Shown: piece by piece, positions 17,166 through 25,479 of the stretch | How the letters are laid out: each line of letters begins with the position of its first letter | How positions within the stretch are numbered: the first letter of the stretch is position 1 | Source of the DNA: an uncultured Oscillospiraceae bacterium | GTDB lineage: Bacteria > Bacillota > Clostridia > Oscillospirales > Ruminococcaceae | Direction of reading: 5' to 3' | DNA length: 36,683 nucleotides | Assembly (NCBI GenBank): GCA_902489475.1 | Contig: CABUAH010000011.1 | Coordinates: 1 to 36,683 of the forward strand | Notes under the pieces: model-generated | Told to the model about the DNA's origin: nothing | What the model saw: only the letters and a program-made list of their open reading frames with translations | The model's database searches: none | Position numbers and translations under genes: made by a program

Positions 17166-17235
17166 AAATAAAAATTCACTTAAAATATTAGGCATATCCC
17201 CACGCAAGTTTTAACTACAAAGTTAACTGAATACA

Positions 17236-17538
17236 TCAGCCTTGCTTTTGCTGTTCATTATCTTCCGATTTTAAATCCCTTTTTTTAATTATCTTAAGAG
17301 TTTCGTTAAAGCCTGTTGATGCAAGTCCGCTTATTATTCCTATTGCAATAGCTGTTACCAAATCCTTTGCCGGAAATTCACCCATTGTGAAATACCCCAA
17401 AACTCCGAGTATTGCTCCGCAAAAACCTGTTATCAAAGGTATAAACTTCTTTTTAAGATTAAAAGCTTTAACGCCAATCCCTAAAAAATAACAAATAGCT
17501 ACTATCGGTACAACTGTTACCAAATTTGAAATTTCCAT
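17236..17538 (-). CDS. Small membrane protein, holin-like
   Basis: A 100-residue protein with three hydrophobic segments (about residues 5-24, 33-51, 62-80) and a short charged tail (KIIKKRDLKSEDNEQQ). The pattern ITGFCGAILGVLGYF plus VTAIAIGIISGLASTG resembles phage holin families of Firmicutes, in which a small membrane protein permeabilises the membrane for an endolysin. Perfect AGGAGG precedes ATG 17538. It lies 20 bases after another small phage-type gene. The stand-alone arrangement without capsid or integrase genes suggests a domesticated or residual prophage piece. The holin assignment is by pattern only. Confidence 0.55.
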   Translation of the reverse strand: MEISNLVTVVPIVAICYFLGIGVKAFNLKKKFIPLITGFCGAILGVLGYFTMGEFPAKDLVTAIAIGIISGLASTGFNETLKIIKKRDLKSEDNEQQKQG

Positions 17539-17558
17539 AGTTTCCTCCTATCAAAAAT

Positions 17559-17879
17559 TTATTTATTATCTACTTCGCTTGTCAGTATGTCCATGCTTTT
17601 TACACGATTGAAAATCTCGGTTCCGGTGGAATTTCCTCCAAGTGAATGATAAACGCTGTATAAGTTTTCAAAATTTCTAAGCTCGCTTATACTTACCTCG
17701 CCTTTTGAAATAAGAGCTGTTCCGATTGCAAGTATTCTGTCTTGTAAAATTGCAACAACGCCGTCCTTTACCTTTTCCTGTTGAGCAATCTTTTTTGATA
17801 TCCTTTTATAACACAAAGACAAAACTGCTATCGTTCCCGTAAGCAAAATCTCTCCGATAAAACTCAATACATATTCCAA
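17559..17879 (-). CDS. Small phage-type protein upstream of holin-like gene
   Basis: A 106-residue protein with one N-terminal membrane helix (YVLSFIGEILLTGTIAVLSLCY), a basic stretch, and a soluble helical part that ends LYSVYHSLGGNSTGTEIF. A YHxLGGNGTGT-like tail is, from memory, common in small Firmicutes phage proteins encoded beside holins; their function is not established. The start is a TTG at 17879 with a perfect AGGAGG eight bases upstream; no in-frame ATG fits. It is followed after 20 bases by the holin-like gene and preceded by a highly structured leader (17901-18073). Confidence 0.55.
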   Translation of the reverse strand: MEYVLSFIGEILLTGTIAVLSLCYKRISKKIAQQEKVKDGVVAILQDRILAIGTALISKGEVSISELRNFENLYSVYHSLGGNSTGTEIFNRVKSMDILTSEVDNK

Positions 17880-17900
17880 AATTTAAACCTCCTTCTTTTT

Positions 17901-18073
17901 TTAAATCGGAGCAACGCTCTGCTTTGCTTTCAAGCAGCAGAGCTTGTGACCTATTGCAACCAGCGCCGGGAGCGTTAGCTCCTCAGGGTTTCAGTGGGAG
18001 ATTATTACTCCCACTGAAATTCTGAAATGGAACCCGCCGCCTTAGATGCGGGGGCCATCTGCGCTTAGGTTAT
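17901..18073 (-). other. Structured leader upstream of phage-type gene pair
   Basis: A dense run of stems: GAGC-aac-GCTC (17909-17919), CTCTGCT/AGCAGAG, GGAGC-gtta-GCTCC (17969-17982), a perfect 12-bp stem TTTCAGTGGGAG/CTCCCACTGAAA (17989-18019) without a T-run, then CCCGC/GCGGG and TTAGATGCGGGGGCCATCT (18042-18060). The order and several loop sequences match 12036-12122. On the minus strand it ends 21 bases before the TTG start. It may be a cis-acting RNA or another mobile structured repeat. No Rfam family was recognised by eye. Confidence 0.5.
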
Positions 18074-18177
18074 ATCCTCACCAATCCCCTGTAAAAAAGA
18101 AAAACTCCTCTGTTTATTGCACACCGAAATACAACAGATAACAAAAAATTAAGCTTCCGTTAACATGGACTTAATAT

Positions 18178-18387
18178 GCGCGTGTCGGCAAAGCCGAACA
18201 CGCTTCCCATGGGACAAACACACTCACTTCGATAGCTTCGCCCATCTCGTTCTGCGTTTTTCCCCTAGGGAACCCCTTTTCGTCGAAAATCGGCTCATAC
18301 CGCCGATTTTCTCTTAAGGTTTCGCTGCGTCGGCACATGTCCGCCTACGCGACAATATATTAACAGTTTGCTTTTTTCTACAGACTG
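18178..18387 (-). repeat. Dispersed structured element, copy B (210 bp)
   Basis: The second copy, inverted relative to copy A. It runs on the minus strand from CAGTCTGT (ending at 18387) to GACACGCGC (18178). It is flanked by the direct repeat TTAATAT at 18171-18177 and 18388-18394, a 7-bp target duplication. Its second hairpin reads GAAAATCGGC/GCCGATTTTC and its terminal hairpin CGGC/GCCG, both paired changes relative to copy A. It sits in the 754-base gap between the phage-type genes and the aldolase-like gene. Confidence 0.9.
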
Positions 18388-18510
18388 TTAATATATTTTA
18401 TTTACTTAAAACCGATTACGTTACATTAAAGCCGTCATTCTGAAAAATCTTCACTATTTTAATTGCTTGTTAAATAGTTATGAACAATTTATTAAATATC
18501 AGAAAAAGCC

Positions 18511-18539
18511 TTGCTAAATACATGAAATTATTGTAATAT
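18511..18539 (+). promoter_or_regulatory. Candidate promoter of aldolase-like gene
   Basis: TTGCTA - 17 - TAATAT, about 95 bases before ATG 18634. The -35 and -10 each match the consensus moderately, so this is a weaker call than the others. Bases 18395-18510 show no other feature. Confidence 0.5.
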
Positions 18540-18633
18540 ATAAACCAACCGCTTTAGCGATTTAAAGCAAATAAGTAAACTTTAAATTTTATATTGATAA
18601 ACAATAAAAAACTAATGAAAAGGATGTAATAAA

Positions 18634-19608
18634 ATGGCTACACAAGGAGATTTAATTTCATTTCGCCCTGACGTAAGGGTTCTTGACGCAACACTTAGAG
18701 ACGGAGGTCTTGTAAACAATTTTAGATTCACTGATGAGTTTGTTCGTGATCTTTACAAAGCCAATGTAAAAGCAAATGTGGATTATATGGAATTCGGATA
18801 TAAAGCTTCAAAAGAGATTTTCAATCCCGATGATTTCGGAAAGTGGAAATTCTGCTGTGACGATGATGTTTTCAAGATCGTCGGAGACAACAATACCGAT
18901 CTAAAGCTTTCATGTATGCTTGACGTCGGAAGAACAGACTTTAAAAATGATGTTTTGGAAAAGCAAAACTCTCCCTTTGACCTTATGAGAATCGCAACTT
19001 ATATACATCAGATTCCCTCGGCAATCGAAATGATTGAGGACTCAAAGAAAAAGGGATATGAAACAAGCGTAAACATTATGGCAATTTCAAAGGTTAACGA
19101 CGAAGAGCTTATGAAAGGTCTCGAGCTTTTAGCAAAAAGCCCTGTTGACATCATTTATATAGTAGACAGCTTCGGAGCATACTACCCTGAACAGATTGAA
19201 AGGCTTTCCGAGAAATATCTTGAACTTGGAAACAAATACGGCAAGCAAATAGGCATTCACGCACACAACAATCAACAGCTTGCCTTTGCAAATACTATCA
19301 CTGCTCTAAGATACGGTGTAAGCTGGCTTGACTGTACGGTAAGCGGAATGGGAAGAGGCGCCGGAAATTGTTACTCTGAATCGCTTCTGGCATTCTTAAA
19401 GAATCCAAAATACAATCTTGTTCCGATTATGGATTTTGTTGCAAAGCATATGCAAGCCGTAAAAAGCGAAGGAAACAAGTGGGGATATGATATTCCATAT
19501 CTTCTAACCGCTATTTTAAACAGTCATCCGTCATCAGCTATTAAATTTATCAAAGATAACAGGGATGATTATACAAACTTTCTTCACGAGCTTATGGATC
19601 TTGAATAA
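18634..19608 (+). CDS. DRE-TIM metallolyase (HMGL/HOA aldolase-like)
   Basis: A 324-residue TIM-barrel enzyme of the HMG-CoA lyase / 4-hydroxy-2-oxovalerate aldolase superfamily. Visible: VLDATLRDGG (residues about 17-26) with the catalytic Asp-Arg and metal Asp, the strand-7 metal motif IHAHNNQQLAF (about 209-219), and VSGMGRGAGNCYSE near the substrate loop. There is no C-terminal LeuA dimer or HOA communication domain, and no acyl-CoA or aldehyde-dehydrogenase partner gene. The substrate is therefore unknown, and annotation as citramalate or homocitrate synthase would not be justified. AAAGGATG precedes the ATG. It is monocistronic with a strong terminator. Similar aldolase-domain proteins occur in surface-glycan clusters of anaerobes, a loose hint only. 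Confidence 0.75.
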   Translation: MATQGDLISFRPDVRVLDATLRDGGLVNNFRFTDEFVRDLYKANVKANVDYMEFGYKASKEIFNPDDFGKWKFCCDDDVFKIVGDNNTDLKLSCMLDVGRTDFKNDVLEKQNSPFDLMRIATYIHQIPSAIEMIEDSKKKGYETSVNIMAISKVNDEELMKGLELLAKSPVDIIYIVDSFGAYYPEQIERLSEKYLELGNKYGKQIGIHAHNNQQLAFANTITALRYGVSWLDCTVSGMGRGAGNCYSESLLAFLKNPKYNLVPIMDFVAKHMQAVKSEGNKWGYDIPYLLTAILNSHPSSAIKFIKDNRDDYTNFLHELMDLE

Positions 19609-19626
19609 AGTTGTTTTACAAAAAAA

Positions 19627-19656
19627 GAGAGAACTTTTTCGGTTCTCTCCTTTTTT
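19627..19656. terminator. Bidirectional terminator
   Basis: GAGAGAAC (19627-19634) pairs with GTTCTCTC (19642-19649), followed by TTTTTT on plus and by a T-run on minus. It separates the convergent aldolase-like and GH74 genes. Confidence 0.9.
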
Positions 19657-19671
19657 ATATCTATTCTTTAT

Positions 19672-21984
19672 TCATATTGGCTTTCCTGTAATTATTCCCT
19701 TTGAGCCTGACGCAATATACACCCGTCCAAACTCTCTCGGATCACCCGTTATACTGTTTACCGTTCCGTAACATTGACGGTCGGTATTTATCCGCTCAAA
19801 GCTTTTCGCATAATCAGTTGACCGCCAAAAACCGTATTCACCGTTTAATATTCCCGTTGTAAATATTGTAACAGGACTTTTACTGTCCATTGGCTTTCCG
19901 AATCCAATACCGCATATTTTGTCTTTGTCATTTGTGATTTTATGCGAATAAACTGCTCCGCCTTTAAATTCAAGTCTAAAGAGTCCGCTTTTTCTTAAAG
20001 CTATCCATAGGCAATGTGCTTTCCCCGGCTCAGTTCTGGCTTCAAAGCGATTATCTCCGAACCGCTCGTCAGGCTCGCAAAAGCTGTCGCCGACAAGCTT
20101 TCTTTGAACAAATGTTTTGCCTTTGTCCTCACTGATAAAAACTATCCCCTTGTCATTTATCGCCCAGATAAAATTTTCATCGACCCTGCACGAATATATT
20201 TTTACAGAGATCGGCTGATCATTGTAATTCCTCTCTCCGATAAAACATGACAAACTCCAATTTTCTCCCTCATTGTCTGTATAAACCACCGTATCGGAGT
20301 AAAACCCCCTGTTCAGTCCACTCATAGCCCATATTATCCGCTTTTCGTCAGAAGTCATTGCGACCCACCCTGAATCAACATTCGGCTTTTTAATATTTTC
20401 GATAATTTTGTCGATTTTTGGGGTAAGCCCATAAGGGTATTTTAAAAGCTCAAAGCTTTCTCCCTGATCTCTTGTAACTATAACTCCACCTTTTGACAGT
20501 CCCGTCCAGTTTCCTCTTGGAGTAGCTGCAAAATAAACAGAGCCGAAATCAGAAAAATCCGCATTAAGACAGGTTATATACCGATCCTTATTTTTGTTAG
20601 CAAATGTATTTTCCGCTCCGTTTTCCAAATCCTTAAATACAAAACCGCCTAAGTCCCCAACAAGGTCAATACACCGCACCTCGCCTCTCGGAGGAGAATA
20701 GACGTTCATATGAACCGTTTCTTCCATTCCGTTACATTCACTTGAAAACGAAACTGTTTTTCCCAATTTGGCATCAGTTAAGTTTTTAGTCATAAAAACT
20801 CCCGTTCCGGTATTAAACAGCATCATATCTTCGTCAAACGGATTTATTTTCACATCGCTCATCCAATGTATCAACGAACGGTTTCCGTTATATTCCGGCT
20901 TCATATATGAAACGGTAAAGTCCAGATTGCCATCGCTCAATCCTTTTAAAATGATATGGTAACTATCTCCGTTATCTGTACTCATATAAATTGCATCATC
21001 TGCACGCATTGAACCTATTTCCGACATTACAAGCATACCGTTTCTGTAGCATACTCCGGAAAGTCCCGATCCAATCAAAACCTCGCTTTCGCATTCCACA
21101 CAAACCCTTTTGCCCAAGTTTTCAAACGGTATGTTCAATGGGGTAATATCTTTATCTAATTCAAGCCCGCTGTCGGTCATTTTATATCTGTATGCCCTTG
21201 CGTCATAGCAGGTTGCGCTGTCACAGGAAATTGCATTGAACCCGCCAAAGCCTTTTAAAACCTGTGTGAATGTAACAAAAAGATACTTGTCACTTACCGC
21301 CGCACGCTGGGGAACAAATCCCGGATACTCGCAAATAGGATCTATAATAGGCTTTGGAGCCCTAAGCTTAACAAAGCTTTTTAAATTATCGTAGGACGCA
21401 AAAAGAGTATGTCCTCTCACACTTCCCGATGCATTTTGCTCGCCCGTTGCTCCGATAATAAAAAACTCTTTTTCGTCCAAACTCTCCTTATATATAAAGG
21501 TAAGATTTTTTTCACCAAACGGCTTTATGTTCTCCCAGTTTTCGCCCTCGTCATATGAAACAAACAAGCCCTCGGTTTGAGATGCAAAATAAAGTGTCCC
21601 GTCCTTTTTAATAAGACGTTCGCCTGCACTTCTTCCCACGAAATTCCCATGAACAGCACAAGGAATTTCCTTTTTTACATATGTTGCTCCAAAGTCATCG
21701 CTTATGTAAAGGCTTCCGCTTATGTGATCTCCGCAGGCAATATAAAGTCTGCCTTTTATATTTTCATCTAAAGCTATACCGATAGGATAACAGCGGCTTG
21801 AATCTGTTGCTTTTACATCGTCAATCAAGCTTATCCACTTGTTGTTTGAAAAATCGAATCTGTAAACTCCGCCTATATCAGTTCTTGCATACATAACATC
21901 TTTAAATTTATCGCTTAAAACAAATCCTGTTACGAATCCTCCACCTTTTATCGGAATGTTTTTATATTCATATTTTACAGACAT
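19672..21984 (-). CDS. GH74-type xyloglucanase-like glycosidase, no signal peptide
   Basis: A 770-residue protein predicted to fold as two seven-bladed propellers, as in GH74 xyloglucan-active enzymes. The N-terminus GGGFVTGFVLS ... YARTDIGGVYRFD is the GH74 opening with a candidate catalytic Asp at residue 36. VGDLGGFVF near residue 443 carries the second Asp. Many Asp-box/BNR motifs are present: SYDEGENWE, STDNGDSYH, TRDQGESFE, YTDNEGENWS, SEDKGKTFV. GH74 cuts the xyloglucan backbone or its oligosaccharides. No signal peptide, dockerin or anchor is seen: it starts MSVKYEYKNIP after a GGGAGG site, so it may act inside the cell on imported oligosaccharides. It lies 86 bases after an EamA transporter gene, probably in one operon. 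Confidence 0.82.
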   Translation of the reverse strand: MSVKYEYKNIPIKGGGFVTGFVLSDKFKDVMYARTDIGGVYRFDFSNNKWISLIDDVKATDSSRCYPIGIALDENIKGRLYIACGDHISGSLYISDDFGATYVKKEIPCAVHGNFVGRSAGERLIKKDGTLYFASQTEGLFVSYDEGENWENIKPFGEKNLTFIYKESLDEKEFFIIGATGEQNASGSVRGHTLFASYDNLKSFVKLRAPKPIIDPICEYPGFVPQRAAVSDKYLFVTFTQVLKGFGGFNAISCDSATCYDARAYRYKMTDSGLELDKDITPLNIPFENLGKRVCVECESEVLIGSGLSGVCYRNGMLVMSEIGSMRADDAIYMSTDNGDSYHIILKGLSDGNLDFTVSYMKPEYNGNRSLIHWMSDVKINPFDEDMMLFNTGTGVFMTKNLTDAKLGKTVSFSSECNGMEETVHMNVYSPPRGEVRCIDLVGDLGGFVFKDLENGAENTFANKNKDRYITCLNADFSDFGSVYFAATPRGNWTGLSKGGVIVTRDQGESFELLKYPYGLTPKIDKIIENIKKPNVDSGWVAMTSDEKRIIWAMSGLNRGFYSDTVVYTDNEGENWSLSCFIGERNYNDQPISVKIYSCRVDENFIWAINDKGIVFISEDKGKTFVQRKLVGDSFCEPDERFGDNRFEARTEPGKAHCLWIALRKSGLFRLEFKGGAVYSHKITNDKDKICGIGFGKPMDSKSPVTIFTTGILNGEYGFWRSTDYAKSFERINTDRQCYGTVNSITGDPREFGRVYIASGSKGIITGKPI

Positions 21985-22070
21985 AAGATTGACCTCCCTT
22001 GTCAGAAACCGCCCCCTGCGGTCCGTATTCGGAAAAACTTATTATGCATTAGCTTGAGAATCTTTTTATC

Positions 22071-23012
22071 TTATTCGTGCTTTTTCTTTTTGAAATTTGT
22101 GTTTACAAGTATTATTCCTGCCGATACTAAGATAAGAGAAACTAATCCCTTTAACCCAAATGCTCCTGTTTCTCCGAGAATTAACATCGAGAACACCGAG
22201 CCTAAAATCGGAGTCAGAAATCCGAAAACCGCAACTCTGGAAACAGGATTATATTTTAAAAGCTGCGCCCAAATCGTATACGCTACTGCCGAAACAAATG
22301 CCAAGTAAACTATTATCAGCACTGCTTTTACGCTAAGCTCCTCAAGCCTTCCGCCAAATGCAAAGCCTGCGACAGTCATTACCAATCCGCCGATTATAAA
22401 CTGGTATCCGCTCAGCATTGTCGTATCGTCATAAGTACTGTATCGCTTCATAAATACCGACGAACAAGCATATCCGATTGTTGAAAGTATTATGAATCCT
22501 TCTCCCATAAGTGAAAAATCAAAAAGCGTTTCTACATTGTCAGTGTTTATATTTATCAAGAATACTCCGATAAAACCGATAACTGAGCCTAAAATCTTAA
22601 GCGATGTTATCCTTTCCATCTTAAATATCAGACCTGATACAAACAGAGCAATAAAAACGCTCGTACCGTCCAAAATTGACGCCTTAACTCCGGTTGTGTT
22701 TGCAAGGGCTATATAAAAGAAAACATACTGGATTATTGTTTGAAACAAGCTTAGCTTGACTGCACGAAAAAATGATGCACCGGATTTAGGATATACCGGC
22801 TTTTTTGAAATGATCGTTCCAATAATTACAGTTAAAATTCCTGCAACGAAAAACCTTATTCCTGCGGAAAGAATCTGTGCCGCAATATCGGTATCATTAA
22901 TGTGCATCTCGCTGTACCCGAGCTTTATTACAGGGATAGCCGACCCCCAAAGCGTACAACACACAAGACAAAGCGCCACGACAACATAGGTTTTGGTTAA
23001 AAACTTCTCCAT
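22071..23012 (-). CDS. EamA/DMT family transporter
   Basis: A 313-residue membrane protein with ten predicted helices in two EamA repeats (about 8-150 and 165-305), the fold of the drug/metabolite transporter superfamily. The N-terminal CCTLWGSAIPVIKLGYS and the second-repeat PVSRAVFGFLTPILGSVFSM-like segment (written here without claiming an exact match to a subfamily) are typical. Members export amino acids, nucleobases or sugars, and the substrate cannot be assigned. The short basic C-terminus NFKKKKHE is cytoplasmic. The promoter is TTGAAA-17-TAAAAT. GH74 follows after 86 bases on the same strand, so the pair may be co-expressed. Confidence 0.82.
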   Translation of the reverse strand: MEKFLTKTYVVVALCLVCCTLWGSAIPVIKLGYSEMHINDTDIAAQILSAGIRFFVAGILTVIIGTIISKKPVYPKSGASFFRAVKLSLFQTIIQYVFFYIALANTTGVKASILDGTSVFIALFVSGLIFKMERITSLKILGSVIGFIGVFLININTDNVETLFDFSLMGEGFIILSTIGYACSSVFMKRYSTYDDTTMLSGYQFIIGGLVMTVAGFAFGGRLEELSVKAVLIIVYLAFVSAVAYTIWAQLLKYNPVSRVAVFGFLTPILGSVFSMLILGETGAFGLKGLVSLILVSAGIILVNTNFKKKKHE

Positions 23013-23045
23013 ACAATCACCTCTAATCTCAAATATTCGAGATAT

Positions 23046-23074
23046 ATTTTATCACATCAATCATTCTATTTCAA
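23046..23074 (-). promoter_or_regulatory. Promoter of EamA transporter-GH74 operon
   Basis: Minus-strand TTGAAA - 17 - TAAAAT, about 30-40 bases before ATG 23012. Confidence 0.75.
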
Positions 23075-23274
23075 TACATTTTGACCAAACTAAAAGAAAA
23101 ATTATACTCTTGGTAAATGTCTTAATCCTATTATGTAGTTATTTACCTGAGTTTTAGCATTAAATAAAATCATCCGCCGAAAACCATATAACTGATGTAC
23201 TGATTAGTTTGACGAATGACGGGATATACTAATAATTAAAGTCTGTACTTATTTTTTATTGGCTTGGATTGCAA

Positions 23275-23303
23275 TTGACAAAACAAAACTTTTAGTATAC
23301 AAT
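23275..23303 (+). promoter_or_regulatory. Promoter of pgsA
   Basis: TTGACA - 17 - TACAAT, about 35 bases before the pgsA ATG. The remaining divergent gap (23075-23274) shows no further feature. Confidence 0.88.
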
Positions 23304-23338
23304 TAAAATAAATTATCGCATAAATAAGGGGAAAATTA

Positions 23339-23905
23339 ATGAACAACAAACTATTTAAGGAAGTTTTGACAATTCCAAATCTTCTCACACTGCTAAGATT
23401 CATTCTTTTAGGCGTTTTTATGGTTTTGTATTTAAACGCTGACAATAATACAGAGAAATACACGGCAATTGTAATTCTTGCCTTAGGTTTTTTAACCGAC
23501 TTTTTTGACGGATTTATAGCAAGACGGTTTGACATGGTTTCTGACTTAGGTAAGGTCATTGATCCTATCGCCGACAAGCTTTCGCATGGAGTTATAATGC
23601 TTTGTCTTTGCACTAAGTACCGGCTTATGATAATTTTAATTGCAATTCTCATTGTAAAAGAAAGCTTTATGGCGGCAATGGGAATAAGAAACTTTACCCG
23701 TGGAATTGTAAACAGCGCAAAGTGGTTTGGAAAGATATGCACAGCAATACTATTTGTAGCCTTGATAGTTCTTTTGGTTTTTGACATGACCGACTTTTGG
23801 GCAAACTCAATTATCATTTTCTGTGCCGCAATAATGTTATGGTCGTTGGTGATGTATATAAGGTTTTTCTACAGGGAAAACAAACACATTAATGCCGCTA
23901 AATAA
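23339..23905 (+). CDS. pgsA: CDP-diacylglycerol-glycerol-3-phosphate phosphatidyltransferase
   Basis: A 188-residue integral membrane enzyme making phosphatidylglycerol phosphate, the first step to phosphatidylglycerol, which supplies glycerol phosphate for lipoteichoic acid. The CDP-alcohol phosphotransferase motif is complete: D-G-x2-A-R-x8-G-x3-D-x3-D, seen as DGFIARRFDMVSDLGKVIDP (about residues 62-81). The N-terminal IPNLLTLLRFI is the typical PgsA start, and about five or six helices are present. It is monocistronic with its own promoter and a strong terminator. Cardiolipin or phosphatidylinositol-type synthases share the motif, but the N-terminus and size favour PgsA. Confidence 0.88.
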   Translation: MNNKLFKEVLTIPNLLTLLRFILLGVFMVLYLNADNNTEKYTAIVILALGFLTDFFDGFIARRFDMVSDLGKVIDPIADKLSHGVIMLCLCTKYRLMIILIAILIVKESFMAAMGIRNFTRGIVNSAKWFGKICTAILFVALIVLLVFDMTDFWANSIIIFCAAIMLWSLVMYIRFFYRENKHINAAK

Positions 23906-23944
23906 AAACAAGGCAAAGAGCACTTAAACTCTTTGCCTTGTTTT
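23905..23944. terminator. Bidirectional terminator of pgsA and AGCS symporter
   Basis: A perfect 16-bp stem: AAAACAAGGCAAAGAG (23905-23920) with CTCTTTGCCTTGTTTT (23929-23944) around an eight-base loop. The A/T ends provide a T-run on each strand. Confidence 0.92.
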
Positions 23945-23953
23945 TATGATATA

Positions 23954-25309
23954 CTACTTTTTAGATTTCTTTTTTTGATATTCAAAGCATTCCTTTGCGA
24001 CAACCGGACTCAACAAAAGAAGACATAACAAATTAGGTATTGCCATAAGTGCATTAGCTATATCAGAGAACTGCCATACTATCGAAAGCTGTGCTGTTGC
24101 TCCGATAAAACATATCACCGGAAAAAGAAGCCTGTAGACAATAATCACCGCTCTTTTTTTCACTAAGTATTCAAGAGCTTTTTCGCCGTAATATTCCCAG
24201 CCCAAAATCGTCGAAAAAGCAAAAAAAACAAGTCCGATAGCTACAACATATCCTCCTATAGGTCCGAGGGCTGTTTCAAAAGCTTCTATAGTAAGGTTCG
24301 CACCCGTTGCATCAGAATATTCTAGCACACCCGAAGAAGCAATAACAATAGCTGTCATCGAGCAAACCAAAAGCGTGTCAAAAAAAGTTCCGGTCATATT
24401 AATGTACGCTTGTTTTGACGAAGAATTCGTGTTTGCAGCTGCCGCAGCGATAGGAGCTGAACCAAGTCCGGCTTCATTAGAAAAAACGCCCCTTGAAACT
24501 CCAGACTGAATCGCTTTAACGGCGGTTATTCCCAATACTCCTCCGCTTACGGATTTAAACGAAAAAGCACATTCTATCATAGATGCAAGTCCTAACGGTA
24601 CATTTTCAATATTTACTGCAATTACCACCAGCGCACTTACTATGTATCCTACTGCCATAACGGGAACAATTACCCCGCACACCTTTCCTATGCTTTTTAT
24701 TCCTCCAAGCAAAATCATAAGCACCAAAACAGATATTACAATTCCTGTTATCCAAGCAGGAATTCCAAACGCCGACATAAGCCCAGATGAAATCGAATTG
24801 GCCTGAGTCATATTTCCGATTCCAAACGATGCCATAACCGTAAACAACGAAAATAAAAGCGCCATTATTTTTCCTAAGGTTTTAAACTGGAATCCGTTTT
24901 TCATGGCATACATAGGACCGCCGCACATCTCGCCTCTTTCGTTTTTCTCCCTGTACTTTACCGCCAAAACACTTTCCGCATACTTGGTAGACAATCCAAA
25001 AAGTGCTGAAATCCACATCCACACAACCGCTCCCGGACCGCCTGTAACAAGCGCCGTGGCAACTCCGGCAATATTGCCCGTTCCTATTGTTGCGGCAAGC
25101 GCCGTCATTAAAGATTGAAACGGCGAAATATCTCCCAAGCCATCGTTTTTATCGTGTTTCTTAAATACAAGCGACAGCGCATGCGGCAAATTCCTAAACG
25201 GAATAAACTTAAGCCTTATAGTAAGAAAAATTCCTGTTCCCACGATCAAAACAAGCATTGCAGGTCCCCACAGGAAATCATACATTTCATCTAATATTGT
25301 TTTAATCAT
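23954..25309 (-). CDS. Sodium:alanine symporter (AGCS family)
   Basis: A 451-residue membrane protein of the alanine/glycine:cation symporter family that imports small amino acids with sodium. Visible family features: about eleven helices, the GxxG-rich segment AALAATIGTGNIAGVATAL (near residue 70), GGPGAVVWMWISALFG, and SNEAGLGSAPIAAAAANT (about 280). The N-terminus MYDFLWGPAMLVLIVGTG and the basic C-terminal tail fit. GAGGTGG precedes ATG 25309. Upstream, a TATAAT at about 25393-25398 on the minus strand may be its -10, with a poor -35. It faces pgsA across a shared terminator. Confidence 0.92.
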   Translation of the reverse strand: MIKTILDEMYDFLWGPAMLVLIVGTGIFLTIRLKFIPFRNLPHALSLVFKKHDKNDGLGDISPFQSLMTALAATIGTGNIAGVATALVTGGPGAVVWMWISALFGLSTKYAESVLAVKYREKNERGEMCGGPMYAMKNGFQFKTLGKIMALLFSLFTVMASFGIGNMTQANSISSGLMSAFGIPAWITGIVISVLVLMILLGGIKSIGKVCGVIVPVMAVGYIVSALVVIAVNIENVPLGLASMIECAFSFKSVSGGVLGITAVKAIQSGVSRGVFSNEAGLGSAPIAAAAANTNSSSKQAYINMTGTFFDTLLVCSMTAIVIASSGVLEYSDATGANLTIEAFETALGPIGGYVVAIGLVFFAFSTILGWEYYGEKALEYLVKKRAVIIVYRLLFPVICFIGATAQLSIVWQFSDIANALMAIPNLLCLLLLSPVVAKECFEYQKKKSKK

Positions 25310-25479
25310 ATCCTATATTACCACCTCAAAACAGTAACAAAATATATATTCTAATATGGCAAGCTGCATTAGAATACTGCCCAAATTATTATACGGGTAA
25401 TAATTTAAAAAAATGCCGGTATAAAATTTACAAACTGTAAACAAATTTTCAATCAATTGCAAATAGCCTTACAAAGATT

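Noticed and set aside
23236..23817. 193-residue open frame antisense to pgsA
   Set aside because: It overlaps a clear pgsA with complete motif, promoter and terminator; the antisense product is basic, low complexity and unlike any family.
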